Below are positions 54,779 through 64,000 of a stretch of DNA of 64,000 nucleotides, in pieces. Position numbers and translations under genes: made by a program. This DNA is from Petunia secreta. Lineage: Eukaryota; Streptophyta; Magnoliopsida; Solanales; Solanaceae. The notes beneath the pieces are model-generated. The model made no database searches. It saw only the letters and a program-made list of their open reading frames with translations, and was not told where the DNA came from. Location of the stretch: assembly GCA_029990175.1 (NCBI GenBank), contig JARKIP010000048.1:24886001-24950000 (forward strand), written 5' to 3'. How positions within the stretch are numbered: the first letter of the stretch is position 1; every line of letters begins with the position of its first letter.

Positions 54779-55079
54779 TGAAGAATTTTCAATTGAACAC
54801 AATGTTCTTAGCTAAGAAGAGAGAATTCAACTTCGAGAGAAGTAGGGAGAGAAAGTTGGAATTAGAGAAAACGAAAACTGTTACTTCACTAAGCTTATTC
54901 CTTGCGCTTTATACAAATGTCCGGCTGGACTAACTAACCAAAAATATCCTAACTTACAGTTAGCAACCACACCGACCTACTACTACTTAACTCAGCTAAC
55001 TCTAAATCAGCTGACATTAAATAATTTATACATTTCATCTGTAGCCTGGAAATCAACTATACACTTCTACATCTCTACA
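54779..55079 (-). repeat. 5' LTR of the copia element
   Basis: 301 bp. On the minus strand it begins TGTAGAGATGTAGAAG and ends AATTCTTCA. Alignable with 41817-42078 but with many substitutions and indels, so the element is clearly older than the gypsy copy inside it. Confidence 0.88.
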
Positions 55080-56135
55080 AAAACCTATATACACAATGTG
55101 AAATGATGCAAGAGAATCAAAGAAGAAAATAAATTTTTTATTCCAAAAGATGATTATATTAGTACTAAGATAGGTTTTTGGACATATGGAGCTCCAACGA
55201 GCTTGGTAGTTGCTATACTTGGCTAAAATATTACAGCCAAAATTAGCAGTTCTAGGGTGAGTAGCACCCTCTAGATCTGTAGTAAAACTAGATAAAGAAC
55301 AAGTAAGTGGCCTTGATATAAGTAAAAGATACTTCCTTCCCATTGCTTTTAACTCATCCTTAGCAAACTTGTCAGCCACTCTATTCACTTTTTTTAATCA
55401 GTGTCTAATTTCTACCTCCATCATTCATTCCACCAACCACCTACAATCATTTATGATAGGAGAGTATGGAGAGTTAGAGTATCTTAGATTATCAATAGCT
55501 CATGTTGAGTCTATTTCTACTTCAAGAAGATAAAGATGATTTCTGTGAGCCATGCTCAAGCTATGCCAAAGAGCTAGGAGTTCAGTGTATCTGTGATCTA
55601 CATTTAGGAAGTGTTTACAAAATCCTGTAATCCTGTGACCATTAGAGTTTCTAATAACACCACCAATACCACCCTTAATAATATCAGAAGCTCCATTAAC
55701 ATTTAGTTTATAAGTTTTAGACTTCGGGGGGTGCCAACTAATAGTGATATTAATAGTAGTAGTTTTAGGATAATGGGCATGGCCAAAGAGACAAATTCAA
55801 TAGTCTTGAGGTGCACACTTTTGACGGAAGGCTTACTAGCACAATTGTTGTGATGGTTATTGTTTCTATTAAGCTAAATGTGCCAGAGCAGTTGAGGATA
55901 AAAATCTTCCCAAGAGTAAAGGTTAGAGATAGTTGGCTAGGGTGTTCTCTGATTTAATCAAGAAAGTGTGTTGAGGAATTTTGGTTGTGGAGTGTGATAG
56001 GGAAGAGAGTTCCTCATACCTCAATAAATAAGGAGCATCATACGAAGATATGTTCTGTAGTTTCTTCACAATTTGGGCACACGATGGATAGAAAGGGAAT
56101 ATGTTTAAACCAATATGGCTAAGATAAACCCTTGG
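55080..56135 (-). pseudogene. LINE-like remnant: RNase H (RVT_3) and zf-RVT region
   Basis: Minus-strand pieces, with stops between them, read as follows: zinc-binding CPNCEETTEHIF (about 56090-56050); then WHPPKSKTYKLNVNGAS and GGIGGVIRNSNGHRITGF (about 55735-55625); YTELLALWHSLSMA and LEVEIDST (about 55595-55510); and VNRVADKFAKDEL (about 55395-55355). This is the C-terminal order of plant L1-type LINE ORF2, or of a related RNase H-fold protein. The copia element was inserted at its left end. Inactive. Confidence 0.7.
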
Positions 56136-56259
56136 GGGTCATTTGGTAGCAAAGGAGTTATCCCGGGATTAACAATCTCGGGATTATTAACCCCGAAATT
56201 GTTAATTATACCTCCAATGTGGGATTGCTAGTCCCAGCTTTTTAGTACAAAATTGGTAC
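56136..56259. mobile_element. MITE-like fragment cut by the Tat-type LTR
   Basis: GGGGGTCATTTGGTAGCAAA is followed by three versions of TCCCGGGATTA/CTCGGGATTA, a pattern common in MITEs with GTCGTTTGGTA ends. The sequence is interrupted at 56260 by the LTR start, so its right half should lie beyond the far end of that element. Confidence 0.5.
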
Positions 56260-59200
56260 TGTCATACCCGATTTTAAACTCAACTTGGAGCGAGTCAGGT
56301 TTCAGATTTGATTGGGTAGCTCGTTTGAGTTAAGAATTGGAGTGGCCACCTAATATAGAATTCTAAGGCGTATTAGGTCACCTAAGCATCTAAGGTCACG
56401 TCTTTTGTCAAACCAATCTAGTTTTAAGAGATTCAGTGGATAAGAAGTCCAAGTGATTTGGGGAAGAAGGTGTTAGGCACTTCCCCAAGTCCCACAAAAA
56501 GTGGTTCCTGCCCGAGTCTATATTTTGGGATGTCTTCGCAAAGTTATAAATATTATCATATGTATTACTAACTTAAAGGGTCAATTTTACAATCAACTTA
56601 TAGGACTAAGTTCAATCATATAAATCTAGATAACATACACATAATTGGGCTTTATGTTTTACCCGCACGATCTATATTCCACGCCTAATCGCGTTTATGG
56701 CCTCTTGTATAAGTGCCTAATCTAAACATGGTCAAATCTGCAAAGAGTGACAAAAGACAGCTTATTTATGAAATTTCAGCGTCTAAGTCACATTTACACA
56801 AATAGACAGTTTTAACAAACGATTTCAGAATTTGTCAAAAACCAAATAGAGGGTTATTTTCGAAATAAAATAATAGCCATTTAGGGTCGGTGTGACTCGT
56901 TATTAATTGTCGAGCCCTAACCTTAATGACTATTTTCTTTTGGGGTCAGTTTTGAAAGATATGTGTATAGGCTAATTTTGAAAAATAGTACACGGAAGCA
57001 CACAAATGCAAATAGGGGCTATCACACGTAAATATAAGTGTATAAGCATGCAAATACATGACTAAGTGGTAATATACTTTAAAAAATACGTATAATAGTT
57101 TGTACATGTGACCCCAAGACTTATACACTCCTATACACTATTAGATTAGTGTATGGAAGCCTAAAGCTTGTTAAGAATTGGTTTAAAAACGAAAAGGGTC
57201 AGATTTTAAAAAGATTTTTAGCCCAGCTTAACTACGCAAAGGGGCGGTCCTGGTTTTCACACAAGCGATTCAGATTTAAGCAGTTATCATGCAATAAGCC
57301 CCTGTTTGTAAAAATCACATGCTTCAACGATTCAGACCTAAGCAAACTGTTTTAAATTTTGATTCAGTCGACTAAGTGCAAAAAATAACCATGTTCGCAA
57401 GACTTTTGGGTTTAAGTAAATGAAATCAGAATCTAGACTTTAAAATCAAGGTATGGTCTTATCCAGAAATGGTTATGCAGTGGCTTAAACATTAACAATC
57501 CAATTTAAGAATGAGGGATGCAAATACATAGTGGTGTAAGAGTTTAGAAAGGGCCCTTGCGTGGCCAAACACATAGTTTTTGGCTATGTGATCTGTCTTA
57601 GAACAAATAAAGTACAGGCAGGGCACTCCTAATGAATACACATAAAGGGGAAGGTAAAGGAACCGGGAAGAAACAATAAACATTGCCCTGAATGCACTCA
57701 GAAATAAGCCTGCCTAGGCAGTGATTATCCATAATTGGGGATGCCCTTATAGGGCACTTAGAAACCTGAAATTTGAAATTTGGTATAGCCCCTAAGGCCA
57801 TCCTCATAGGCTGCAAGAAAAGGGTTAGTAGGAGAGGGTACAGATCCTCCCAAACAGGTCATACACATACATAAACCATCGAGCAGATCATGTATATAGG
57901 CATATTGCAGTCAGGGGACAAGTATAGAATTTATTATACCTTGTTGAGGACAGTAACTAGTAGACAGAACAATTTCAGGCAGTGCTTGATGCTCTTAGAA
58001 AAATAATACAGGAAAAGCAGAGAAGGCATGACCTTTTTCCAGAGAATTGAGAGTGAGAAAGAGAGTTTTTAATAATGTTTTGATATGCAGTGTTTGTATA
58101 TCAGAATATTGTGTCCTTAATGAATTAGAGGATCGGTTTTTATATCGGGGTGGGGAATGGAATTCGAATTAAAAGGGGTAAAAGCCCGGCATGGCAAGAA
58201 AATATTGCCTCCAGAATTAACAAAGCCTCCTTAGGCATATTTTCCAATTATAATCAAATCAGAAGTCCTAAACTTAAGGTAAATCACATAAAAACAAATT
58301 CTGGGGTTAATATATTCCTATTTTTTTCTTGTAATAGGGTCTAGGTTCAAAAATTAGTACCCCATCTCGATTTAGGATCCAAAATCCCTTAATTATCTTA
58401 ACATATTTCAATCAAACCTAAATTCAATACCCTGCTAATTACCAAAGTAGTTTTCCATTCGAGTGTCAATTAAAACCCAATCACAGATCTCAAATTTGAA
58501 CAATTGGATATTCCATAGTCAATTTACCACTCAAGTTCCATTACAAGTAAGTCATACATACATGAGGATTGGGTATCTTAACTGAATGAGTGACTAGGTG
58601 CATTGTAAGGTACATGGAGTGATCATAACCCATCCTCTGATTGCCATAGATTCCCCAGATCAAAATTAACAGAGATAACATAGGGTGCAAACTATGAATG
58701 TATCAATTTCGAGCATTAAAAGGTTTTAAGACATTGTTCAATTTGACAGTGAGTGGAAATAAGAAACAGTGACCACATAAACTTCATGCTAGTCAATTCC
58801 TTAGTAACAAATAATCGGCTAAGCATGCTAATGCATATTTAACTAATGAAAGCTTATCAAGTCAATTGCAGAAACTAAGTAGGAGGCCAAACATAATGAT
58901 AAAACAACTTTGAACATGGTCGAGGCCTGCCTTAAACACGACTTATCATTATCAGTGGTAGTATGGACATAAACAAACACATGCAAACATTTACAGGGCT
59001 AGGCAGATTGTAGGCAACGATATAGCACATAGCAAATTGGGAAAAATTGGGATCGGGGTTACCTATTTCGACATCGGAGTCGGGTTAATCTCGACCCATT
59101 TTAAACGTGTTTGTGTGAGAGGGTCTCCTCCTCCTTTAGCATCGATGATGCCACAAGCTCTACTTAATCATGACCGGGATATTTTGCGGTGATGGAATCT

Positions 59201-59950
59201 CCCATCGACGAGGAGTCGATTTTGACCCTCATCAGAACGGCAACAAAAGTATAGGGGTTTTGCAGCGGATGACAAAAGGAACACAATGATACCATTTTCT
59301 CCAAATTTCGCCGGTCAAATCGACCGAAAAATGACGTGAACAGTGAGCTCTTCACGAGAGGGAGAGAGAGAGTGCGAGTCGGCTGAGACCAGAGGGAAAT
59401 GAGGGGTCCTTTAGGGTTTTGGGGGGTCGGGTGTAGTTAAAAATGGAAATAGGGGTCGTGGTCGTTGGATGGAACGCTTGGACGGCCGAGATTAAGCCAC
59501 GTCTACGTGACATGGCGCTGACATGTATAAGTGGGGTGTGGTGTGTGCTTATGCTGAGGTGTATATATGTATATGTATAGAATTGTATATATTGTGTATA
59601 AATGCCTATAAAATATCTAGAAAATTATATAAAAATGCACATAAAATCATAGAAAAATAAGAAAATTAATTTTAAGGGCCAAAGGGTTAATGGAGACTAT
59701 TATTTTGAATTTTAAAATAATTTGTGAAATTTTTCAAAATAGGAGTAATTACAAAAATTGTAATTAAACGTGCAAATCTTGTAAATAGCCGTAGCTTCTG
59801 CCGGTGTTTTGAAAAATAGCCTAATTGATGTGTGTACATGAGGTAGTGACTTAGGATAGGAATGTGTGTAAGGTAATTGCGTGGCTATCAGTGCAATTTT
59901 GTCCGAATAAAAGGTTATCGAAACAGGAGGGGCAAAATTAGGTGTCAACA
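56260..59950 (-). repeat. 3' LTR of the Tat/Ogre-like element, 3.7 kb
   Basis: On the minus strand it starts TGTTGACACCTAATTTTGCC, a start typical of this group in Solanaceae, and ends TTTAAAATCGGGTATGACA. ORFs within it have no recognisable product. The long LTR size fits the Tat lineage. Confidence 0.85.
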
Positions 59951-59964
59951 GCTGCCCATCTTTT
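59951..59964 (-). other. Polypurine tract of the Tat/Ogre-like element
   Basis: AAAAGATGGGCAGC on the minus strand lies directly before the TGTTGACACC start of the LTR, in the expected place. Confidence 0.8.
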
Positions 59965-60211
59965 CCTGGGGATGATGAAAGAGTTTTCAGGCAAAGACGT
60001 TGACAGAACGACTAATTTTGTCGCGACTCTACAGAAGTGCTTATGGCTCGCGGGAATTGACGAGGCGTTGGATCGTAATGTTCGCGCTGCCAGATCGTAC
60101 ATCCCGCAATAAAGGTGAGCCTTGCAAAATAGTGTGTGTATAAACAAATGTAAAACGTACCTTCCGGTTGGGCTGGACTGTGTTTCCAGGATTCTTTACC
60201 ATATGCAGATG

Positions 60212-60957
60212 TGTCTGTTATGTCTGACTGTGTATCCTTTGCTGTGTCAGTGTTAAATTTGACATCGGGCTGTATACCCTCAGTCGGTGTATTGGGTTGT
60301 GTACCCTCCGCAAGAAATAAAATGACAGAATCGACATCGGGATGTGTACCCTCAGTCGACGCATCGAGCTGTGTACCCTCAGCTAATTTAAAATGACATA
60401 ATCGACATCGGGTTGTGTACTCTCAGTCGACGCATCGGGTTGTGTACCCTTAGCTAATTTAAAATAACATTATCGACATCGGGCTGTGTACCCTCAGTCG
60501 ACGTATCGGGCTGTGTACCCTCAGCTAATTTAAAATGACATAGTCGACATTGGGCTGTGTACCCTCAGTCGACGTATCGGGCTGTGTACCCTCAGCTAAT
60601 TTAAAATGACATAGTCGACATTGGGCTGTGTACCCTCAGTCGACGTATCGGGCTGTGTACCCTTAGCTAATTTAAAATGACATAATCGACATCGAGCTGC
60701 GTACCCTCAGTCGACGCATCAGGCTATGTACCCTCAGCTAATTTAAAATGACATAATCGACATCGAGCTGTGTATCCTCAGTCGACGCATCAGGCTATGT
60801 ACCCTCAGCTAATTTAAAATGACATAATCGACATCGGGTTGTGTACCCTCAGTCGACGCATCGGGCTGTGTACCCTCAGCTAATTTAAAATGACATAATC
60901 GACATTGGGCTGTGTGGCCTCAGTTGACGCATCGGGCTGTGTACCCTATGCTAATTT
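60212..60957. repeat. 71-bp minisatellite in the 3' non-coding region
   Basis: AAAATGACAT starts at 60390, 60461, 60532, 60603, 60674, 60745, 60816 and 60887, at an exact 71-bp spacing. Each unit contains two half-units, ATCGACATCGGGCTGTGTAC and GTCGACGCATCGGGCTGTGT, each ending CCCTCAG, so the array arose from a shorter repeat of about 35 bp. Diverged copies extend left to about 60212. Non-coding. Confidence 0.95.
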
Positions 60958-61537
60958 AAATGTAGTAAGGGGAATTGGATAACCTTTTTTCGAAACATGT
61001 TTGTCATGTGTTGCCGGGTTGCATACCTTCATGCCTGCATTCACAGAAAGATTGGTGAGTTGTGCGGGGTAGTTTGGTTTGTGCATCCTTGGCTTTCTTT
61101 GTGCCTGCTTCCCACGAATGCCGGGACCTTGGCCAAGCTGATAGGGATATGGTAAATAGTGCAAGTATTTTTGGAAAAACTTTTGTGAGAAGAAAAAATG
61201 AAACAAAATTTTTTATCCCCATTAAGTCACGAGCCGCGTTGTGTAAAATCATGGTTACTGCTCCTTATGCTGCTCCAAATTTCATTAAATGAATTTTGAG
61301 GGCGACCTCAAAAATTTCTGCCCCAATGTCAACTATGTTTGTCCTTTAGGAATTTTTGAGAGTTCCTCAAAAATTCTGTCACAGTGTCTTCTTTATAGGA
61401 AAATGAAATTTTTGTATCCACGCGACCGAACCTTGGGTAGGTTGCCTACGTATCCCACTTGGGGAATCAGATTGTAACATAGTTCCAAATTACATGATGT
61501 ATTGCAAAATAACGAAACCACTAACTAATGTAGGCTC
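60958..61537 (-). other. 3' non-coding region of the Tat/Ogre-like element
   Basis: Lies between the integrase stop and the minisatellite. It contains the inverted words CCTCAAAAATTTCTGCCCC and GGAATTTTTGAGAGTTCCTC near 61310-61370, and GGTTGCCTACGTATCCCAC at about 61439. No gene is seen. Confidence 0.55.
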
Positions 61538-61810
61538 TTATACATAGTATCTTTTGACGGTGTCCGAGTTGTTTGGTTTCAGCCAAACTTCTCTATCCAT
61601 TTCTGCTAGTATAAGTGCTCCTCCATTCAGAACTCGGCGAACCATATACGGTCCTTGCCAATTCGGTGCAAATTTTTCCTTTGCTTCCTCTTGATTGGGG
61701 AATATCTTCTTCAACACTAATTGTCTAGCTTCGAAGGATCTCTCTCGAAATTTCTTGTTAAATTCTTTAGCCATTCTCCTCTGATATAATTGCCCATGAC
61801 ACATTGCATT
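61538..61810 (-). pseudogene. Integrase C-terminal end of the Tat/Ogre-like element
   Basis: The last 90 or so residues of a Ty3/gypsy polyprotein are open: CHGQLYQRRMAKEFNKKFRE, QLVLKKIFPNQEEAKEKFAP, NWQGPYMVRRVLNGGALILA, and a C-terminus of NSDTVKRYYV. Coding similarity begins abruptly near 61810; no integrase core or other pol domain lies upstream. Confidence 0.85.
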
Positions 61811-62294
61811 CAGTCTCTTGCCATCGATGAGGAACATGCACAAAGCAAACCTTCAGGGACTTGGGACTTCACAGCAAAAACAAAGAAAAGAATGTGAGTA
61901 TACGTTAGTATTAATAAATTCGCGTCCTATTATGCAGGGGGACCTCTTTTTTGCCAGAGGCAGGTCTATCGAAGATTCGAAGTAATGTTTGCACCAAACA
62001 TGTCGTTTCGTTTGCAAAAACATTATCAACACAAGTCTTAAAACCCAAAAATAATGAAATTTTATTTGATTTGCTTGGCTTTATTACAATCACTAATTTG
62101 AGACGATGACTCGACTAAAATGGAAAAAGGAAAAAAGGAAAGTCGACTCGACTTAAGACGACCAGACTATGTGCCAAGCAAAGAGGTTTTGAATCAAGGG
62201 TCAGCTCCAACATCTTCTTTCTGTTTCTTTCCTTCAACTTCTTCCTTAGGTTTGTGGACTAGGCTTATGGGTCGAGGGGCGACGAATATCTCCA
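61811..62294 (-). other. Non-coding link between gag and the integrase end
   Basis: About 480 bp replace nearly all of pol. No domain is recognised on either strand. This is where the internal deletion junction must lie. Confidence 0.55.
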
Positions 62295-63809
62295 TCAGAT
62301 CCTTCCCAGCTTGCATATCACCCGAGCCTTTGTGAAGAATTCACAGCTTTCTACTCCTATTGTTTCCTTTTCTTCTAATGGTACTGACTTAAAATAATCT
62401 CCCCATCCTTTGAGCAAATCTTGTAGATTCCCAGCAGCTTGCCTCGCCGTCATGACTTTGCCTGTCCAATACTTAAGTTCATCCCCTTTAATCTTATCCT
62501 TGTATTGCCTCCTCATCTCCCTCTCTTGTGTTACCCTTAGTTCTTTCTTACTTTGGTCGAACTCATGTCGCAGCTTTTTGTATTTTTCAGTGACACTTGG
62601 AACTTTGGCTTTTCTTTTCAGCGTGGTCTTTGATCAGAATCTTTCCATATCTTCACGGAGCCACTGTGGATAAGCTAGAGTAGCAACAGGGTTCACCCTA
62701 CTTTCTCGGCCACGAAAAAAATTGCATAGTAATCCTTCTTTCCCACATTGTCAATATAGTACCAACCATCGGATGCTCAATGTCCTTCATGTCAACGTTG
62801 AAGCTTCTCCCTTCCGTCAACTGCAGAGTTTGTTGTGTCATTCCTACTTGCCGGAGGATTCTTAGAGGAACATAGTGGTGAGTTCCTTAGAATCCAATCA
62901 ATGTCAAGAAAGTGATGTCTTGACCTTGTATGGAAACGATGAAACCAGCACAGTTTTCAATTACCCATTGCACCTCTTGTAACTCTTCAAGCTTGGTGTA
63001 CCACCCTTGCATGTTCGCAGGGTCCACCCACACTGTTGTTCCAGCCATGCGGGTGCTATGTGAACGAATGCCTCCTTCCCTTGACGGTCTTGGTGCTATT
63101 GGGCTGATAGGGACACTGCGCAAATGTTCTATCAACCATATTTGCAACAAAATTGCACCCTTCGAAGAAGTCTCCTCCTCTTCTACATTTTGTTAGAGTC
63201 CTATAAACTTCCCCCAAAATCATTGGAACCAAACTCACTTGACGCTTCTGAGCGCCTTTGCGTAATTTTCTACCACTCTTCCCAGCCTTATGTTGATCTT
63301 TCCTTCTTTCTCGAAAAAAACATGCTCCCCAGAAAAGCAATGATGAAAGCATTTGACTCAGTCCACTCCCAATCTTGAATTTCCCACACCACAGTCCAAT
63401 CATGCCTAAGAGTTGGATCTCCAAATCTAGAATGCATGTACTCCAAAGTGACTTTTCCATCATGCACTCCCTCGACATATGGATCATAAGGAGCGCCCAA
63501 CAGTTCAATGAACTCCTTAGGGTCCACGTCTCGGGGATAAATCATAGTCTCGGGTCCAAGCTCCAATCCTGCTAGTCCTCCAAATTCTTCCAACATCGGT
63601 GCCAACTCCAAGCCATTGAAGTGAAATACCGCCCTTTTATAGTCCCAAAATGTCTAGCGGCCTCGACTAAACCAGGCATGGCAGTGTAGGCCTTGAGAGC
63701 CACCCGCTCTCCCAACACCTTTTGAACATGAACCTTCTTCCCACCAGAGTCTGATCAAGTGAGGAGCTCCAGAAACAATCTCGAATTGAAGTGTACCTCT
63801 TGCTGCCAT
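62295..63809 (-). pseudogene. Gag region (DUF7745-like) of the Tat/Ogre-like element, frameshifted
   Basis: From ATG 63809 (MAARGTLQFEIVSGAPHLIR) the minus strand runs through ALKAYTAMPGLVEAAR, GLELGPETMIYPRDVDPKEF, TLEYMHSRFGDPTLRHDW, ESNAFIIAFLGSMFFSRKKE, SLVPMILGEVYRTLTKCRRG with GDFFEGCN, and EELQEVQWVIENCAGFIVSI. It ends near ELKYWTGKVMTARQAAGNLQ (62470). Frames change several times between 63654 and 62887. I assign it to the gag-type protein (DUF7745-like) that precedes pol in Tat elements; the domain name is from memory of the family. Confidence 0.7.
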
Positions 63810-64000
63810 AGTCTGAAAAAAAAAACAAGAAAAGGTAAAGATCAAAACATTCTTATAGTCTTGATCATACTTAGACAAACGATCAATATTTTGTACAAAC
63901 ATTTCTTTGAATCCATGCAAAGATGCAATTTTGTCATTTTCGGGGTTAAGAACCCTTTCGACATTTAGACGTATGCTTACTAATGGACTATAATGTGCCA

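Larger units (their letters stand above)
41817..55079 (-). mobile_element. Ty1/copia retrotransposon, decayed and split by a nested gypsy element
   Basis: The minus-strand element has LTRs at 54779-55079 (5') and 41817-42078 (3', truncated at its outer end) and a primer-binding site at 54767-54778. Domains occur in copia order: gag, protease, integrase, RT, RNase H. The gag is interrupted at the TTCTC target by the gypsy element 46288-54460; without it the copia element is about 5.1 kb. No flanking duplication is seen, since the left LTR end is lost. Frameshifts and stops throughout make it inactive. Confidence 0.9.
56260..64000 (-). mobile_element. Tat/Ogre-like Ty3/gypsy element (3' part), with most of pol deleted
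   Basis: Minus-strand element. The window holds the 3' LTR (56260-59950), polypurine tract, a long 3' non-coding region with a 71-bp array, the end of integrase (61810-61538) and a gag region (63809-62295). Protease, reverse transcriptase and RNase H, normally thousands of bases between gag and the integrase end, are absent from 61811-62294. The 5' LTR lies outside the window, so the flanking duplication (GGTAC at 56255-56259 on this side) cannot be confirmed. Confidence 0.85.

Noticed and set aside
60212..60957. CRISPR-like regular array
   Set aside because: The 71-bp spacing comes from head-to-tail units with no unique spacers, inside a plant retrotransposon. No Cas genes are present.

Overview
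The window is plant nuclear DNA, AT-rich and intron-containing, and most likely from a Solanaceae species. The evidence is several SINEs of the type common in that family, Stowaway-type MITEs with CTCCCTCCG ends, and Ty3/gypsy, Ty1/copia and Tat-type retrotransposons that resemble Solanaceae ones. I cannot name the species from sequence alone.

Only three host genes look intact, all between about 8.6 and 23.7 kb. (1) 10138-16246 (+): a seven-exon gene for a 306-residue RING-CH (C4HC3) membrane E3 ubiquitin ligase of the plant DUF3675 type. (2) 19091-19375 (+): a 94-residue prepropeptide ending in a CLE45-like signalling peptide. (3) 20423-22911 (-): a two-exon GT47/exostosin-type Golgi glycosyltransferase of 498 residues. 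The CLE and GT47 genes converge tail to tail. SINEs and MITEs decorate the introns and spacers.

The rest is mobile DNA. 1-2461: a truncated LTR in reverse orientation. 2462-8640: spacer with MITEs and imperfect repeats. 25638-27458: a solo LTR with a GAGAT duplication. 27784-36718: an 8.9 kb Mutator-like element (MULE) with a 9-bp TTCACATAA duplication. It carries a broken Ulp1-protease-like gene and a broken MURA transposase gene that converge, and it was later hit by another LTR element that left a solo LTR (30483-32865, duplication GTATG). 37-41.8 kb: spacer, a G-quadruplex motif and a fold-back repeat cluster.

41817-55079: a decayed Ty1/copia element on the minus strand. Its gag is split by a complete-ended 8.2 kb gypsy-type element (46288-54460, duplication TTCTC) that keeps only gag-like remnants. 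55080-56135: a LINE-like RNase H remnant. 56260 to the right edge: the 3' half of a Tat/Ogre-like gypsy element on the minus strand, with a 3.7 kb LTR, a 71-bp minisatellite, the integrase tail, and a gag region directly behind it because most of pol has been deleted.

The host genes show no sign of forming a pathway together. The strongest leads are the CLE45-like peptide, the SINE-derived sequence just upstream of the GT47 start, the Ulp1-carrying MULE and the fold-back cluster at 41.2-41.6 kb.
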